Shown here one piece after another: positions 29,301 through 37,697 of a stretch of DNA of 64,000 nt (within the stretch, counting starts at the first letter, position 1; each line of letters begins with the position of its first letter). Origin of the DNA: CAVVST01 sp963750995 (GTDB lineage: Bacteria > Acidobacteriota > Vicinamibacteria > Vicinamibacterales > UBA2999); contig CAVVST010000002.1 in NCBI GenBank assembly GCA_963750995.1, positions 1,302,001 to 1,366,000 of the forward strand, read 5' to 3'. A program made the translations under genes and the position numbers. The notes under the pieces are model-generated. The model was not told the DNA's origin. It made no database searches and worked only from the letters and a program-made list of their open reading frames with translations.

Positions 29301-29668
29301 GCGGCCTCGACGGTGACCGACTCCTCCAGCGCGCCAACGCCAAGCACCGCATTGATCGTCGGCGTCCCGCCGACCTGCAGCACGATGCCCGTCTGCACGT
29401 AGGTCCTGAATCCCTGGAGCGCGACCTCGAGCTGGTACGGCCCGGTTGGAAGGTTCGTCAGCAGGTAGCCGCCGGTCTCATTGGTGAGGGTGGTGCGAAC
29501 GAGGCCCGTATCGATCTGGGTCGCGGTGACGGTCACGCCGGGCAGCACGGCGCCGCTTTCATCGCGAACCGTACCGCTCAGCTGCGCGGTCGCCTGCGCC
29601 CAGGCGGCGCCGGCGGTCAGCAGAAGGATCAATGCGCCGTGCGAACAGCAGCGTATCCACGTCTTCAT
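26323..29668 (-). CDS. Receptor B: TonB-dependent receptor with carboxypeptidase-regulatory N-domain, one frameshift
   Basis: ATG 29668 opens MKTWIRCCSHGALILLLTAG, followed by CarboxypepD_reg (about residues 30-110), a plug domain with LELPLQGRQVTDL and a large beta-barrel ending ILQFGVKYDF. The product is closely similar to receptor A throughout. The only break is near 27560, where LAVRSSVLDGV-stop replaces LAVRSSYSMGYDFMAGE; dropping one G gives 1115 codons. Receptor A has the same extra base. It should sit in the outer membrane and take up a substrate that cannot be named. Receptors A and B are a tandem duplication, 190 bases apart. Confidence 0.88.
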
Positions 29669-29759
29669 AAGTCAATTCCTCCAAGGACCGTCACTCAGTC
29701 CGCTGGAATCTCGACGACGTCCGTTACGGGGCCGGGATCGCCACGCCGATGCGAAGACG

Positions 29760-30017
29760 CTAATTTGCCGATGCTCTCCTTCCTCCTGTCTGCGCTCCCT
29801 TCGCCAATGCGAACACGTCCGGCACGCACCACGAAATCGACGCGTTCAAATGTTGTCGCTGGAGATGACGTTCCAGCTTGTCGGGCCACGACACGATGTG
29901 GTCGTTCCCGATAGATGTCGTCGTCGCTGACACATTGCCACTGCCAGACGACGAGCCGACTGTGAGTGCGGCCAGCGCGGCGGCCCTCACAAGCCAACGC
30001 CAGCGACTAACAGCCAT
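29760..30017 (-). CDS. Possible small exported protein
   Basis: From ATG 30017 the frame gives 85 residues starting MAVSRWRWLVRAAALAALTV, a plausible signal peptide, then a Ser/Thr-rich stretch and a polar tail. No family is recognised. Upstream GAGAGGTGG could be a ribosome site 11 bases away. It occupies most of the 29669-30171 gap between receptor B and the next gene; nothing else was found there. Confidence 0.35.
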   Translation of the reverse strand: MAVSRWRWLVRAAALAALTVGSSSGSGNVSATTTSIGNDHIVSWPDKLERHLQRQHLNASISWCVPDVFALAKGAQTGGRRASAN

Positions 30018-30171
30018 ACGGTCCACCTCTCGGAGAGGTGGCGGCCGTGCAGCCGGACGGAGCTTATCAGAACGGTCGGCGATACTCACCAGGTTTTGAG
30101 GATGCCGCGAGCAGCATCCTTGCATTGGAGATGACCATGAATACCCGGTGGGGCCGTGGGCAGGGCAGCTT

Positions 30172-30435
30172 ATGGAGCCGGTGACTTACCGCGCAGAACG
30201 TCGGAACCTTCACCTGCGCAGAAGGGTGGTCGACTGCGTCGTCGAGAAGGTGCTCCGTAATCCGCGCATAATCTTCACAGTCGAGATGGTCCGACTCTGG
30301 TGCAATATTCCTCGTGAAGGAGCTCAGCGAATCGCCACCACGCTGGCCAACGGTGGTCTGGTTCGCGAAATTAAGAATGGTGTGTTTTCGAGCGGCGCGT
30401 GGCCAGGAGCAGAGCGCTTGCAGCCGTCGAGCTAG
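30172..30435 (+). CDS. Small winged-helix-like hypothetical protein
   Basis: ATG 30172 gives 87 residues. The centre, PRIIFTVEMVRLWCNIPREGAQRI and LANGGLVREIKNGVF, has the helix-turn-helix-wing rhythm of small DNA-binding proteins, but I cannot assign a family. A 17-codon frame from 30131 (MTMNTRWG) ends just where this gene starts and could be a leader peptide. Codon use is less GC-biased than in neighbours. Confidence 0.45.
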   Translation: MEPVTYRAERRNLHLRRRVVDCVVEKVLRNPRIIFTVEMVRLWCNIPREGAQRIATTLANGGLVREIKNGVFSSGAWPGAERLQPSS

Positions 30436-30447
30436 TGCCGGCGCTCG

Positions 30448-30966
30448 TCAGTGGCGACCCTCAAAAGCCTGCACCTCAACGGCAGTTACGATGAATGTCA
30501 CCAGTTGCGAGTCCGTCAGACGGACCAGGCTCTTGCCCGCAGGATTGAGATAGTAGCTACGGATGACGCCGAGGAGCTCGGGTCTCCTGAGGCCACGAAG
30601 CCGTGCCCGGAGTTCGGCCTTCCCGAGCGCGAGGACCTCGAACGGGTCTAACGGAGCCAGCAGTTCTGCCACTTCGGTCGCATCGGTGCGAACAACGCGG
30701 CGCACGGAATCTCGAACCGCCCGCCCAAGCGCGCCCTGTAGATACGTTTCGGTCAGCGTTCCTGACCATCGCACGACATCGTCGCGCGTCGGCTGGGTCG
30801 TTTCGGTCTTCGTCAGCAGCACATCGAGGTCATCGTCACGCGGGACGAACTCCAGCCACGCTTCCCAAATGCCGCTTGCGAGCTGCTCGGCGGCGGCCTG
30901 AACGTAATACTCGTTTCCGTCGGCGGATACGGCGGTCGTCTCGAGGTCGGCGATGATCTCAGGCAT
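30448..30966 (-). CDS. Hypothetical protein of 172 residues
   Basis: The ATG at 30966 follows AAGGAAGG. The product starts MPEIIADLETTAVSADGNEY, is mainly helical and charged (WEAWLEFVPRDDDLDVLLTKTETTQPTRDDVVRWSGTL, described here by pieces), and has a second half, ELLAPLDPFEVLALGKAELR and GVIRSYYLNPAGKSL, repeated in similar acidobacterial proteins. No catalytic motif is visible. It faces the lmo0937-like gene divergently across 120 bases, so both may answer to the same stress signals (inference). Confidence 0.65.
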   Translation of the reverse strand: MPEIIADLETTAVSADGNEYYVQAAAEQLASGIWEAWLEFVPRDDDLDVLLTKTETTQPTRDDVVRWSGTLTETYLQGALGRAVRDSVRRVVRTDATEVAELLAPLDPFEVLALGKAELRARLRGLRRPELLGVIRSYYLNPAGKSLVRLTDSQLVTFIVTAVEVQAFEGRH

Positions 30967-31086
30967 ATTCCTTCCTTGCGGCAACTGCCGATCCCTCGCT
31001 ATCACTTTCAAGTCGCGGGCCAGTCTGGGTAGAACGATTTGGTTCAGGTCGCGAACCTTGCAACTGTAAGGAGTCAGGAGGACCAA

Positions 31087-31239
31087 ATGCTCTTTACGCT
31101 GGCGGCTGTTCTGTTCGTGCTCTGGTTGCTCGGAGCGGTCGGCACTTACACGATAGGGGCGATCGTTCACCTGCTGTTGGTTGCCGCGCTCGTCCTCTTC
31201 GTAATCGGACTGCTGAGTGGTCGGCGAACCGTCGTTTGA
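31087..31239 (+). CDS. Small membrane protein, lmo0937/DUF5670 type
   Basis: ATG 31087 follows AAGGAGTCAGGAGG. The 50 residues contain two hydrophobic segments: LFTLAAVLFVLWLLGAV and IVHLLLVAALVLFVIGLL, with the Gly-Tyr/His pattern of lmo0937-family proteins. Genes of this family often sit next to CsbD, as here (33 bases on). Role in envelope or general stress is inferred only from that company. Confidence 0.8.
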   Translation: MLFTLAAVLFVLWLLGAVGTYTIGAIVHLLLVAALVLFVIGLLSGRRTVV

Positions 31240-31272
31240 AACAAACTCGGCAGCTAGAAACAGGAGGAAATC

Positions 31273-31482
31273 ATGAACTCGGACGTGTTCAAGGGCAAGT
31301 GGCATCAATTGAAGGGCGAAGTGAAGTCACAGTGGGGCAAGTTGACTGACGACGATCTGGACCGCGTGGAAGGTGACGCTGAAAAACTGATCGGGCGAGT
31401 TCAGGAACGGTACGGATACGCGCGCTTCGACGCCGAACGTGAGGTCAACGACTTCATCGAGCGGCATCCGACTGTCCGTTGA
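31273..31482 (+). CDS. CsbD family stress protein
   Basis: ATG 31273, after AGGAGG, gives 69 residues with the family pattern: KGKWHQLKGEVKSQWGKLTD near the start, then DAEKLIGRVQERYG. CsbD proteins are small, hydrophilic and induced by general stress in Bacillus (sigma-B) and by phosphate starvation or solvents in other bacteria; their mechanism is unknown. It forms a two-gene unit with the membrane protein before it, closed by the terminator at 31494. Confidence 0.92.
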   Translation: MNSDVFKGKWHQLKGEVKSQWGKLTDDDLDRVEGDAEKLIGRVQERYGYARFDAEREVNDFIERHPTVR

Positions 31483-31493
31483 ACGATTGGCGT

Positions 31494-31526
31494 AACGGGC
31501 GAATCCCACGGGATTCGCCCGTTTTT
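31494..31526 (+). terminator. Rho-independent terminator after CsbD
   Basis: AACGGGCGAATCC, a four-base loop region (CACG), and GGATTCGCCCGTT followed by TTT form a perfect 13-base stem with a T-tract, 12 bases past the CsbD stop. Confidence 0.92.
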
Positions 31527-31626
31527 CGTGTGCAGCGGGCGTTCGACAGTATTCCGATGATCTCCCGCCTTTCAAGTTGTGTTAATCTCCGCGGCCGAGT
31601 TCCCATACACAAGCAGGATCTCTCGC

Positions 31627-32403
31627 ATGACACACGCATTGTGGGTCGTCTGCGTAGCCGCCATTCCAGCCGCGCTCGCTATCGGCGCGGCTTCGTGTTC
31701 GAACAGACTTGAAGCGGAGAAATCGGTTCCGAATATCTGGGGAGTCTGGATCGGCTTCGGTGAGGCCAATCCCAACTTTCGCAATACTCCCTATCCTGTT
31801 TCGCCAGACTTCACCGAATGGGGCGCAGCGGAGTCGAGACGTCTCACTACCTCGATAACGCCTGGTGAATGTAATCCCTGGCCGCCGGCAATGTTTATGG
31901 GCGGGAGCAACCTATTCCCGATCCAGATATTGCAGGGACCGAACGTGATAGCGGTCCACCATGAGGCAGTCACTCAGCCTCGGCGAATTTACATGGATGG
32001 CCGGCGTCATCCAACAGATGACGAACTGTTCCCGACATTCATGGGCCATTCGATTGGACGATGGGAGGGCGACACCCTCGTCATCGATACGGTGGGCACC
32101 AACGGGCGCGCCCGGCCAATCAACGGTTACATTTCCGGAGCGGTAAACTCGGGGCCCGACAACCCTCCCCGCTTGCCGGGTAGCGACCAGATGCATCTGA
32201 TCGAACGTATTCGATTGGTTGGCGGCGGCGATTACCTGGAGGATACGATGACTGTCGATGATCCGAAGACGTACCGCAAACCCTGGACGGTCACTCGCTA
32301 CTGGCAGCGACGACCCGACATCGACTTGCAGGAGTACGCGTGCACCGACAACCGCCGGCCTGATGCCGAAGGTCAGGGAGAGCAGACGGCGTCAGTCCCA
32401 TGA
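31627..32403 (+). CDS. Lipoprotein of the GHSxGRWEGD family, unknown function
   Basis: The ATG at 31627 opens MTHALWVVCVAAIPAALAIG and a lipobox-like GAASC. The 258-residue product has RRIYMDGRRHPTDDELFPT and GHSIGRWEGDTLVIDT, and ends with TVDDPKTYRKPWTVTRYW. Two more window proteins share these blocks (32827-33645 and 42288-43133), each next to a DUF6152 gene. Its TGA overlaps the next ATG (ATGA). No enzyme motif is known for the family; a binding or structural periplasmic role is possible. Confidence 0.75.
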   Translation: MTHALWVVCVAAIPAALAIGAASCSNRLEAEKSVPNIWGVWIGFGEANPNFRNTPYPVSPDFTEWGAAESRRLTTSITPGECNPWPPAMFMGGSNLFPIQILQGPNVIAVHHEAVTQPRRIYMDGRRHPTDDELFPTFMGHSIGRWEGDTLVIDTVGTNGRARPINGYISGAVNSGPDNPPRLPGSDQMHLIERIRLVGGGDYLEDTMTVDDPKTYRKPWTVTRYWQRRPDIDLQEYACTDNRRPDAEGQGEQTASVP

Positions 32404-32798
32404 GAAGCCGGATCTGGCTCGTCGGACTCGGCGTTCTGCTCGTGACGCAGCCATCGGTCGCGCATCACTCCTTTGCGCCATTCGATCTCGCCAGGAACAT
32501 CACGCTGAAGGGAACGATCAAGGAAGTCCAGTTCACCAATCCACACGTCTGGCTGCAAGTGTTGATACCAAATGAGAGGGGTGGCCAGACGGAATGGAGT
32601 ATCGAGGCTGGAGCGCCGGGGATGTTGCTGCGCACCGGTTGGAAGCCGAACAGCCTGAAACCAGGCGACCCCGTAACCATCGTCACACACCCAGCGAAGA
32701 GCGGCGCCCCCTCTGGCAGTTTGGTGAGCGTCACCACGTCGGATGGCCGGACGCTCGGTCCCGGCGGTGGCGCCCCGGCGCTGAAGCCGAAGAGTTAG
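32400..32798 (+). CDS. DUF6152-type exported protein
   Basis: The 132-residue product starts MRSRIWLVGLGVLLVTQPSV (signal peptide), then HHSFAPFDLARNITLKGTI, VQFTNPHVWLQV, GWKPNSLKPGDPVTI: the order of blocks found in DUF6152, a small beta-barrel (OB-like) exported family. The paired His at the mature N-terminus is typical. It is coupled to the preceding gene by an ATGA overlap. Its last 42 bases are repeated in inverted form at 34780-34821. Confidence 0.85.
   Translation: MRSRIWLVGLGVLLVTQPSVAHHSFAPFDLARNITLKGTIKEVQFTNPHVWLQVLIPNERGGQTEWSIEAGAPGMLLRTGWKPNSLKPGDPVTIVTHPAKSGAPSGSLVSVTTSDGRTLGPGGGAPALKPKS
32757..32798 (+). repeat. 42-bp perfect inverted repeat, left copy
   Basis: These bases (GGTCCCGGCGG to GAGTTAG) encode the C-terminus GPGGGAPALKPKS and stop of the DUF6152-type gene. 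An exact reverse complement lies at 34780-34821, 2 kb away. Confidence 0.9.
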
Positions 32799-32826
32799 TG
32801 TCGGCGTGTAGAACTTGGAGAGAGGC

Positions 32827-33645
32827 GTGAAGCACCAGATCTGGAGTGCGGCCTTCTGCGTCCTGATGATTGGCTGCGGCCAGGCCAACGAGCCGGCGCC
32901 ACGTACCGATCGCGCGCAGCGCCCCGATCTCTCGGGCATGTGGAGCGACCCGCCTGCTACGGCTGTGGACGACTTCTGCTTCATGACCTGCACCGATGAG
33001 GGCATCGCCCGGCTGAACGCGCTCCTGGACGACCCGGCCAACGACAGTCGCCCGTACCCGGAGCTCAGTCGGGAAGCCGTTCGCTATCAGCGTGAGGAGT
33101 CCATCCGCCCTCGATTGACGCCCGAGGCGGCGAAAGCTTTCCCTCTGGACCCCGCAGACGATCCCGGATTCCTCCGCTGTGAGCCGTGGGGCTTTGCGCG
33201 GCAGATCTTCGCGCCGCACCAGATGGAGGTTCGGCAGAACGACGATCGGATTGAGATCAGATACGCGGAATGGGACGGCCGGCGGACGATCTACATGGAC
33301 GACCGCGGTCGGCCGGGCAGTCAGCCCGCGAGCCCGATGGGCTACTCGGTGGGCCGCTACGAGGGCGACGCGCTGGTCGTCGAAACCTCGGCCGTGACAG
33401 CCAACCTCCTGGGCATCTTCCCCGCCTGGTTCAAGCACGGCGACCAATTACGCGCGGTCGAACGCTACACCCGTACCGCGGACGGCAGCCGCCTGGAACT
33501 GACCGTGACCATCGAGGATCCCCAGAGCCTGCGGCAGCCCCTGCAGTTCAGGAAGGCCTGGGGCTGGGCGCCGGATGAGCAAATCTTCCCGTATACCAAT
33601 TGCGAGCCTCCCACCGAATTCAAGAAGGCGGGAAACCAGCCATGA
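32827..33645 (+). CDS. Lipoprotein of the GHSxGRWEGD family, second copy
   Basis: The likely start is GTG 32827, after GAGAGAGG, giving VKHQIWSAAFCVLMIGC with a lipobox Cys. The 272-residue product has DLSGMWSDPP, RRTIYMDDRGRP and GYSVGRYEGDALVVET, then a C-terminal TVTIEDPQSLRQPLQFRK block parallel to the first copy. Its stop overlaps the ATG of the next DUF6152 gene. Function unknown; the repeated pairing is the best clue to its role. Confidence 0.75.
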   Translation: MKHQIWSAAFCVLMIGCGQANEPAPRTDRAQRPDLSGMWSDPPATAVDDFCFMTCTDEGIARLNALLDDPANDSRPYPELSREAVRYQREESIRPRLTPEAAKAFPLDPADDPGFLRCEPWGFARQIFAPHQMEVRQNDDRIEIRYAEWDGRRTIYMDDRGRPGSQPASPMGYSVGRYEGDALVVETSAVTANLLGIFPAWFKHGDQLRAVERYTRTADGSRLELTVTIEDPQSLRQPLQFRKAWGWAPDEQIFPYTNCEPPTEFKKAGNQP

Positions 33646-34085
33646 CGTTGCGGTACACCCTGCTCCTCGCGGTACTTTTGTTCGCACTGCCGTACCGCGT
33701 GGTCATTGCCCATCACGCGTTCTCGCCCGTCTACGATGGCTCGAAGACGGTGACGATCGTCGGCACCCTCACCAATTTCAGGCTGGTCAACCCGCATGCG
33801 ATGATGACCGTCGATGTCGTGGACAAGGCTGGTAAGCATGTCGCCTGGACGGTGGAAATGCCCGGCCTGCTGAGCCTCACCAGGCACGGCTGGACGGAGA
33901 AGACGGTCGCCGTTGGCGACAGACTGACCATCAGCGGGAATCCCACGCACACCGGCTCCGCCCGGGTTGCGTTCAAGCGCATCGTGCTGCCCAACGGCAA
34001 GGAAATGCTGGACCCAGGCGAGGCCACCGACAACACGATCGAGCAGCAGCGCCGGGACCGCGCGCGACAGCGGCAGCAGAAATAG
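33642..34085 (+). CDS. DUF6152-type exported protein, second copy
   Basis: ATG 33642 (ATGA overlap) gives 147 residues: MTLRYTLLLAVLLFALPYRV signal peptide, then AHHAFSPVYDGSKTVTIVGTL, FRLVNPHAMMTVDV, HGWTEKTVAVGDRLTI and VLPNGKEM. A charged tail rich in Arg and Gln (IEQQRRDRARQRQQK) distinguishes it from the first copy. It is last in the 31627-34085 operon and converges with the cyclophilin gene. Confidence 0.85.
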   Translation: MTLRYTLLLAVLLFALPYRVVIAHHAFSPVYDGSKTVTIVGTLTNFRLVNPHAMMTVDVVDKAGKHVAWTVEMPGLLSLTRHGWTEKTVAVGDRLTISGNPTHTGSARVAFKRIVLPNGKEMLDPGEATDNTIEQQRRDRARQRQQK

Positions 34086-34104
34086 CCGGCGACCCGTCAG
34101 AGGT

Positions 34105-34716
34105 CTACTGCCGAACCGTGATCCTCTTGATCACGGGAGGACTAACAGGCTTGCTCGGCTCGCCGCCCGGCCCCGAGGTGGTCGGCGTGTCGGCAAGCGC
34201 ATCGACGACCTCCAGCCCCGAGATGACCCTCGCGAAGATGACGTAGTTCGGCGGCAGCGGATAATCGGCGTGCATGATGAAGAACTGGCTGCCATTGGTA
34301 TTCGGCCCGGCGTTCGCCATCGCCACAATGCCGCGGCGGTAGCCGGCGTGATAAAGCGCCGAGCTCGGGTCGATCTCGTCGGCGAACGATTCTCCCCATG
34401 CGCTCTCGCCGCCGGTGCCGTCACCGGACGGGTCTCCGCCCTGGATCATGAACCCCTTTACAATGCGGTGGAACGTCAGGCCGCCGTAGTATCCGTGCTC
34501 GGCGAGCAGGCGGAAATTCTCGACCGCCATCGGCGCATCGGTCGGGAAGAACTCGATCTCAATCACCCCTTTGTCGGTGTCGATAGCCGCATGGCTGCCG
34601 CCCGAGCTTTTCGCCCCCGCGGGAACCTTTGGATTGCCGGACGGCGAACTGCACGCCACCGTGACGACAGCTACGCACGGAAGCACAGCCAACAGGAATA
34701 CGCGGACATAGCACAT
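34105..34716 (-). CDS. Cyclophilin-type peptidyl-prolyl isomerase lipoprotein
   Basis: The ATG at 34716 opens MCYVRVFLLAVLPCVAVVTV and a lipobox VACSS, giving 203 residues; a longer start at 34764 lacks a better signal. The cyclophilin blocks are FHRIVKGFMIQGGDPSGDGTGG, MANAGPNTNGSQFFI and YVIFARVISGLEVVD. Such exported PPIases help fold envelope proteins by isomerising Xaa-Pro bonds. The insertion ESAWGESFADEIDPSS is common in bacterial PpiA-like enzymes. It is transcribed alone. Confidence 0.93.
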   Translation of the reverse strand: MCYVRVFLLAVLPCVAVVTVACSSPSGNPKVPAGAKSSGGSHAAIDTDKGVIEIEFFPTDAPMAVENFRLLAEHGYYGGLTFHRIVKGFMIQGGDPSGDGTGGESAWGESFADEIDPSSALYHAGYRRGIVAMANAGPNTNGSQFFIMHADYPLPPNYVIFARVISGLEVVDALADTPTTSGPGGEPSKPVSPPVIKRITVRQ

Positions 34717-34779
34717 GGGCACGACACGAGAATAGACGAAAATGTCTCTTCGGAAGATCCTCAAGGTCCGCGCCGCAAC

Positions 34780-34821
34780 CTAACTCTTCGGCTTCAGCGC
34801 CGGGGCGCCACCGCCGGGACC
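34780..34821 (-). repeat. 42-bp perfect inverted repeat, right copy
   Basis: Exact reverse complement of 32757-32798. Here it is not part of a gene: on the minus strand it encodes the same GPGGGAPALKPKS and stop but the frame before it has no family match. Confidence 0.9.
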
Positions 34822-34891
34822 CTGGGAGATCGAATGGCGCAAACGGATCGGCTCGTGCCGTGGCTCGTGATCAGCCGCACAATACCCTACA

Positions 34892-35317
34892 ATGCCCGCC
34901 ATGGCACACCGCCGAACCGGCGCATCCTCTGTCACGTGCGCGGCCGTCTCGAGTGCCGTGATCGTGTGGCTGGCCGCAGTGTCGATCGCGGCGCAGGGTG
35001 ATCCCAAGCCCGCGGCAATCAAGAACCCTGTGATGTCGACGCCAGAATCAATCGCCTCCGGGAAGGCGCTCTTTACGAAGACGTGCGCGCCGTGCCACGG
35101 CGTGAGCGCGACCGGCGGATCGGGCAATGACATCAGCCCGCCGTCGCCGGATCTCACCGATGCCGAGTGGCAGCACGGCGGCACCGACGGTGAGATCTTC
35201 TTCAACATCAAAGAGGGGATTCCGCCGGACTTGAGCATGGGACCGTTCAAAGCCCGGCTGAAAGACGACGACATCTGGAAGGTCGTGAACTACCTTCGCT
35301 CGATCGCAAAAAAATAG
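34892..35317 (+). CDS. Exported monohaem cytochrome c
   Basis: ATG 34892 (or 34901) gives 141 residues with a signal segment (AAVSSAVIVWLAAVSIAA). Haem attaches at CAPCH, and the distal Met is probably in PDLSMGP, as in class I cytochromes of the SorU/cbb3-P type with the ending DDIWKVVNYLRSIAKK. It probably carries single electrons in the periplasm, but the partners are not evident. It lies next to the cyclophilin gene (divergent) and converges with the cytochrome/propeller gene, separated by two hairpins. Confidence 0.88.
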   Translation: MPAMAHRRTGASSVTCAAVSSAVIVWLAAVSIAAQGDPKPAAIKNPVMSTPESIASGKALFTKTCAPCHGVSATGGSGNDISPPSPDLTDAEWQHGGTDGEIFFNIKEGIPPDLSMGPFKARLKDDDIWKVVNYLRSIAKK

Positions 35318-35343
35318 GCCGGATCGTTTTCACGACCCGGCCT
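35316..35343 (+). terminator. Terminator hairpin after cytochrome c
   Basis: AGGCCGGATCG and CGACCCGGCCT pair with one mismatch around TTTTCA, right at the stop codon of the cytochrome c gene and before the convergent gene. Confidence 0.65.
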
Positions 35344-35354
35344 GTGAACATCAG

Positions 35355-35380
35355 GAGGGCACCCGTTCAGGGCTGCCCTC
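35355..35380 (-). terminator. Terminator hairpin for the convergent gene
   Basis: GAGGGCA (35355-35361) and TGCCCTC (35374-35380) pair around CCCGTTCAGGGC, itself able to fold. It lies seven bases past the stop of the minus-strand cytochrome/propeller gene. Confidence 0.6.
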
Positions 35381-35386
35381 ACAGAT

Positions 35387-37568
35387 CTACTTCGCGAGCG
35401 GATTCGGCCTCACCTGGAACTTGTAGACCTTCGGCAGCGTGTCTTTGCCCGTTTCCATGTGGAACGGCGCACGGGTGCCGCTCGTCGTCCAGATGCCTTT
35501 CCCCTTCCAGCCCGCATTCGGATTGTCGATGCGCCCGTCGAGCCCCTTGCCGTAGAACCCCAGCGGATACGGGATGCGGAGCGACATCCACTTGCCGTCG
35601 ACCAGCGCCAGCACCGCGTCGCCTTCATTGCCCGTCGCCAGCGGCACGTCCTTGCCGAGCCCGAGCATGTCGAAGCGATCGACGAAGTTGTAGTAGGCCG
35701 CCTCGGCGCTCGCGTTGTCGACCGCGCCCTTGTAGTTCGGACCGGGATAGTTGTAGAAGGCCCAGCCCTCCGGACACTGCTTACCAAGCGCGTTCGGCCC
35801 GTTGAGCGGACCCTTGCACTTGCGGCGGTCGAAGCTCGCGAGCTGTCCGCTCGACAGCGTCGTCCAGACGACGTTGTTGCTGTCGACGTCCATGCCGCGC
35901 GGCGCGAAACCCGATCCCGACGCCCGTGAATCCTGGAACGGCACTTCGTAGATCTCCGACAGCGCCGTGTCCGGCGGGTTCGATCCAAGCGTCAGGCGCA
36001 CGACGTAGCCGGGCATGCCGGTCACAGAGCCCCAAATCGCGTTGCCGTTTGGCTCCGGCGCGACGCCGTAGAACGGCACGTTGACGCGCTTGTCCTTCGC
36101 CGGGTCGAGCGGCTGATCCGGTTCGACGTACGCATCGCGCTTGCCGTTGCCGTTGGTGTCGACGATGAAGGCCGTCCAGCCCTGCGCCTGCTTCTCATCG
36201 CCCGTCTTGTCGAAGATGCGCGTGTCGAACCAGCCTTCGACCGGGCCGCCGCCGGTGAACCAGAGGACGTCGTTGTTGTCGAAATTGAGGTGATGCGTCC
36301 CGAAGCAGGTGTCGATCGGGATCACCTTCTTCGTCTTCGGGTCGTACATCTGGATGTGCCGGTTGCTCTGGTTGATCGGGAACGCCTTGGCTGAGGGATG
36401 CTCCGATCCCTGGCGGCAGAACGCCGACGTCTGGTTTGGACGGACCCGCGCCGCGATCCAGACACGCGCCTGCTTGTCCATCGCGAAGCTGTGCGCGAGC
36501 GACTTCGAGTTCCAGATAGCCTCGTCGCCCCAGTAGGCCGACGGGCCAGCCGGCGGTGTGTCGGCTTCGCTCGGCGTCTTCGGATCGCGCACCTGGAGCG
36601 GGATGGTCGAGACGCCGTTCGTCCTCGGATCGAGCACCGGCATGTACTCGGTCGAATTCTCAGTCGCGCCGTACACGGGACCGTTCGGGTTCACCGTCGG
36701 GTTGCGCTTATCGCTCGCGATCGAGTCGTGCAGGTAGGCCCGCGGGTCGGCGTAGTCCCACATGGTCACGACGACGTTGCGCTCGCGGCCCTGGGGGCGC
36801 TGCGGCGTCGCGCCCGGAGTCTCGCCGGCGGCTATGCGATTGGTCCAGTCCGCGTACATCTCGAGCGCGCGCGTGCGGCCGACCTGCGTGAAGCGGTTGT
36901 CCATGGCCGCGCCTGCCTGGCCGGCGAGGATGCGCCGCCCCCACGCCTCGGCCCCGTTCCCTTCGCCGGCGAGGAACATCTTCGGGATTTCGCGCGTCGC
37001 CTTGTTCCCCATCTGGTGGCAGCCGGCGCACCCGTCAACATTGACGATGTTCCGGATCCACTCGCCCTGCGAACGCATCATCGGCGAGATGCCGTTGCCC
37101 TTTTCGCCGGTGCCCGGGAAGTCGCTCTTCGGGGGTACCTGCAGCATGGCGAACCAGTACCTGCGCCGGGTAATACTGCGCCGCCGCGCTCGGGTTCGGC
37201 GCAGGCACGGCTTTGAGGTTCAGCGTCTGGCCGGGCGCGGACCGCGTCTTCGACGAATCGACCAGCCCGTAGCCGCGAACCCAGACGTCGTAATTCGCTT
37301 TCGGCAGGTCGGGAACGACGAACCGTCCCTGATCGTCGGTGACGACGATACGGATCATCCTCGTCGCCAGGTTCGTTGTTTCGGCGATGACCCAGACGCC
37401 CGCCTCAGGGCCGTTGGCGCCGGTGACGACGCCGCCGATGTCATCGGCGTCGATCGCGACCGCGGCGCCGCTCTGCTGCTGGCCGGAGCCGACCTGGACG
37501 GCGGCGGACACGATGAAGAATGTAAAGGCGAGTGGAGCGAACCCCCAGCGGAAGACTTTCCTGGTCAT
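35387..37568 (-). CDS. Exported fusion: carboxypeptidase-regulatory domain, cytochrome c site and Vgb-like propeller; frameshifted
   Basis: ATG 37568 follows GGAGG and opens MTRKVFRWGFAPLAFTFFIV. Then come IGGVVTGANGPEAGVWVIAE to PKANYDVWVRGYG (CarboxypepD_reg-like), a single haem site CAGCHQMGN, and a C-terminal ~400 residues with LASFDRRKCKGPLNG and repeated VW/IWTT blocks, like virginiamycin-B-lyase-type propellers. The frame breaks near 37152 in CAGGTACTGG; dropping one G joins YYPAQ-YWFAMLQVPPK and gives exactly 727 codons. It is probably a periplasmic redox protein; the substrate is unknown. Confidence 0.8.
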
Positions 37569-37697
37569 CGGAGTTTCCTCCTTCTTACGTAGCAGACGAA
37601 GGTAGTCCCACGGCGGCGTCCTGTCAATTGCCGGGCCGGTAGGTCTTGCCGCCGCTTGACTTGAGAGAAAGACAGGGTTACAAGCCGCTGCAGTCTT

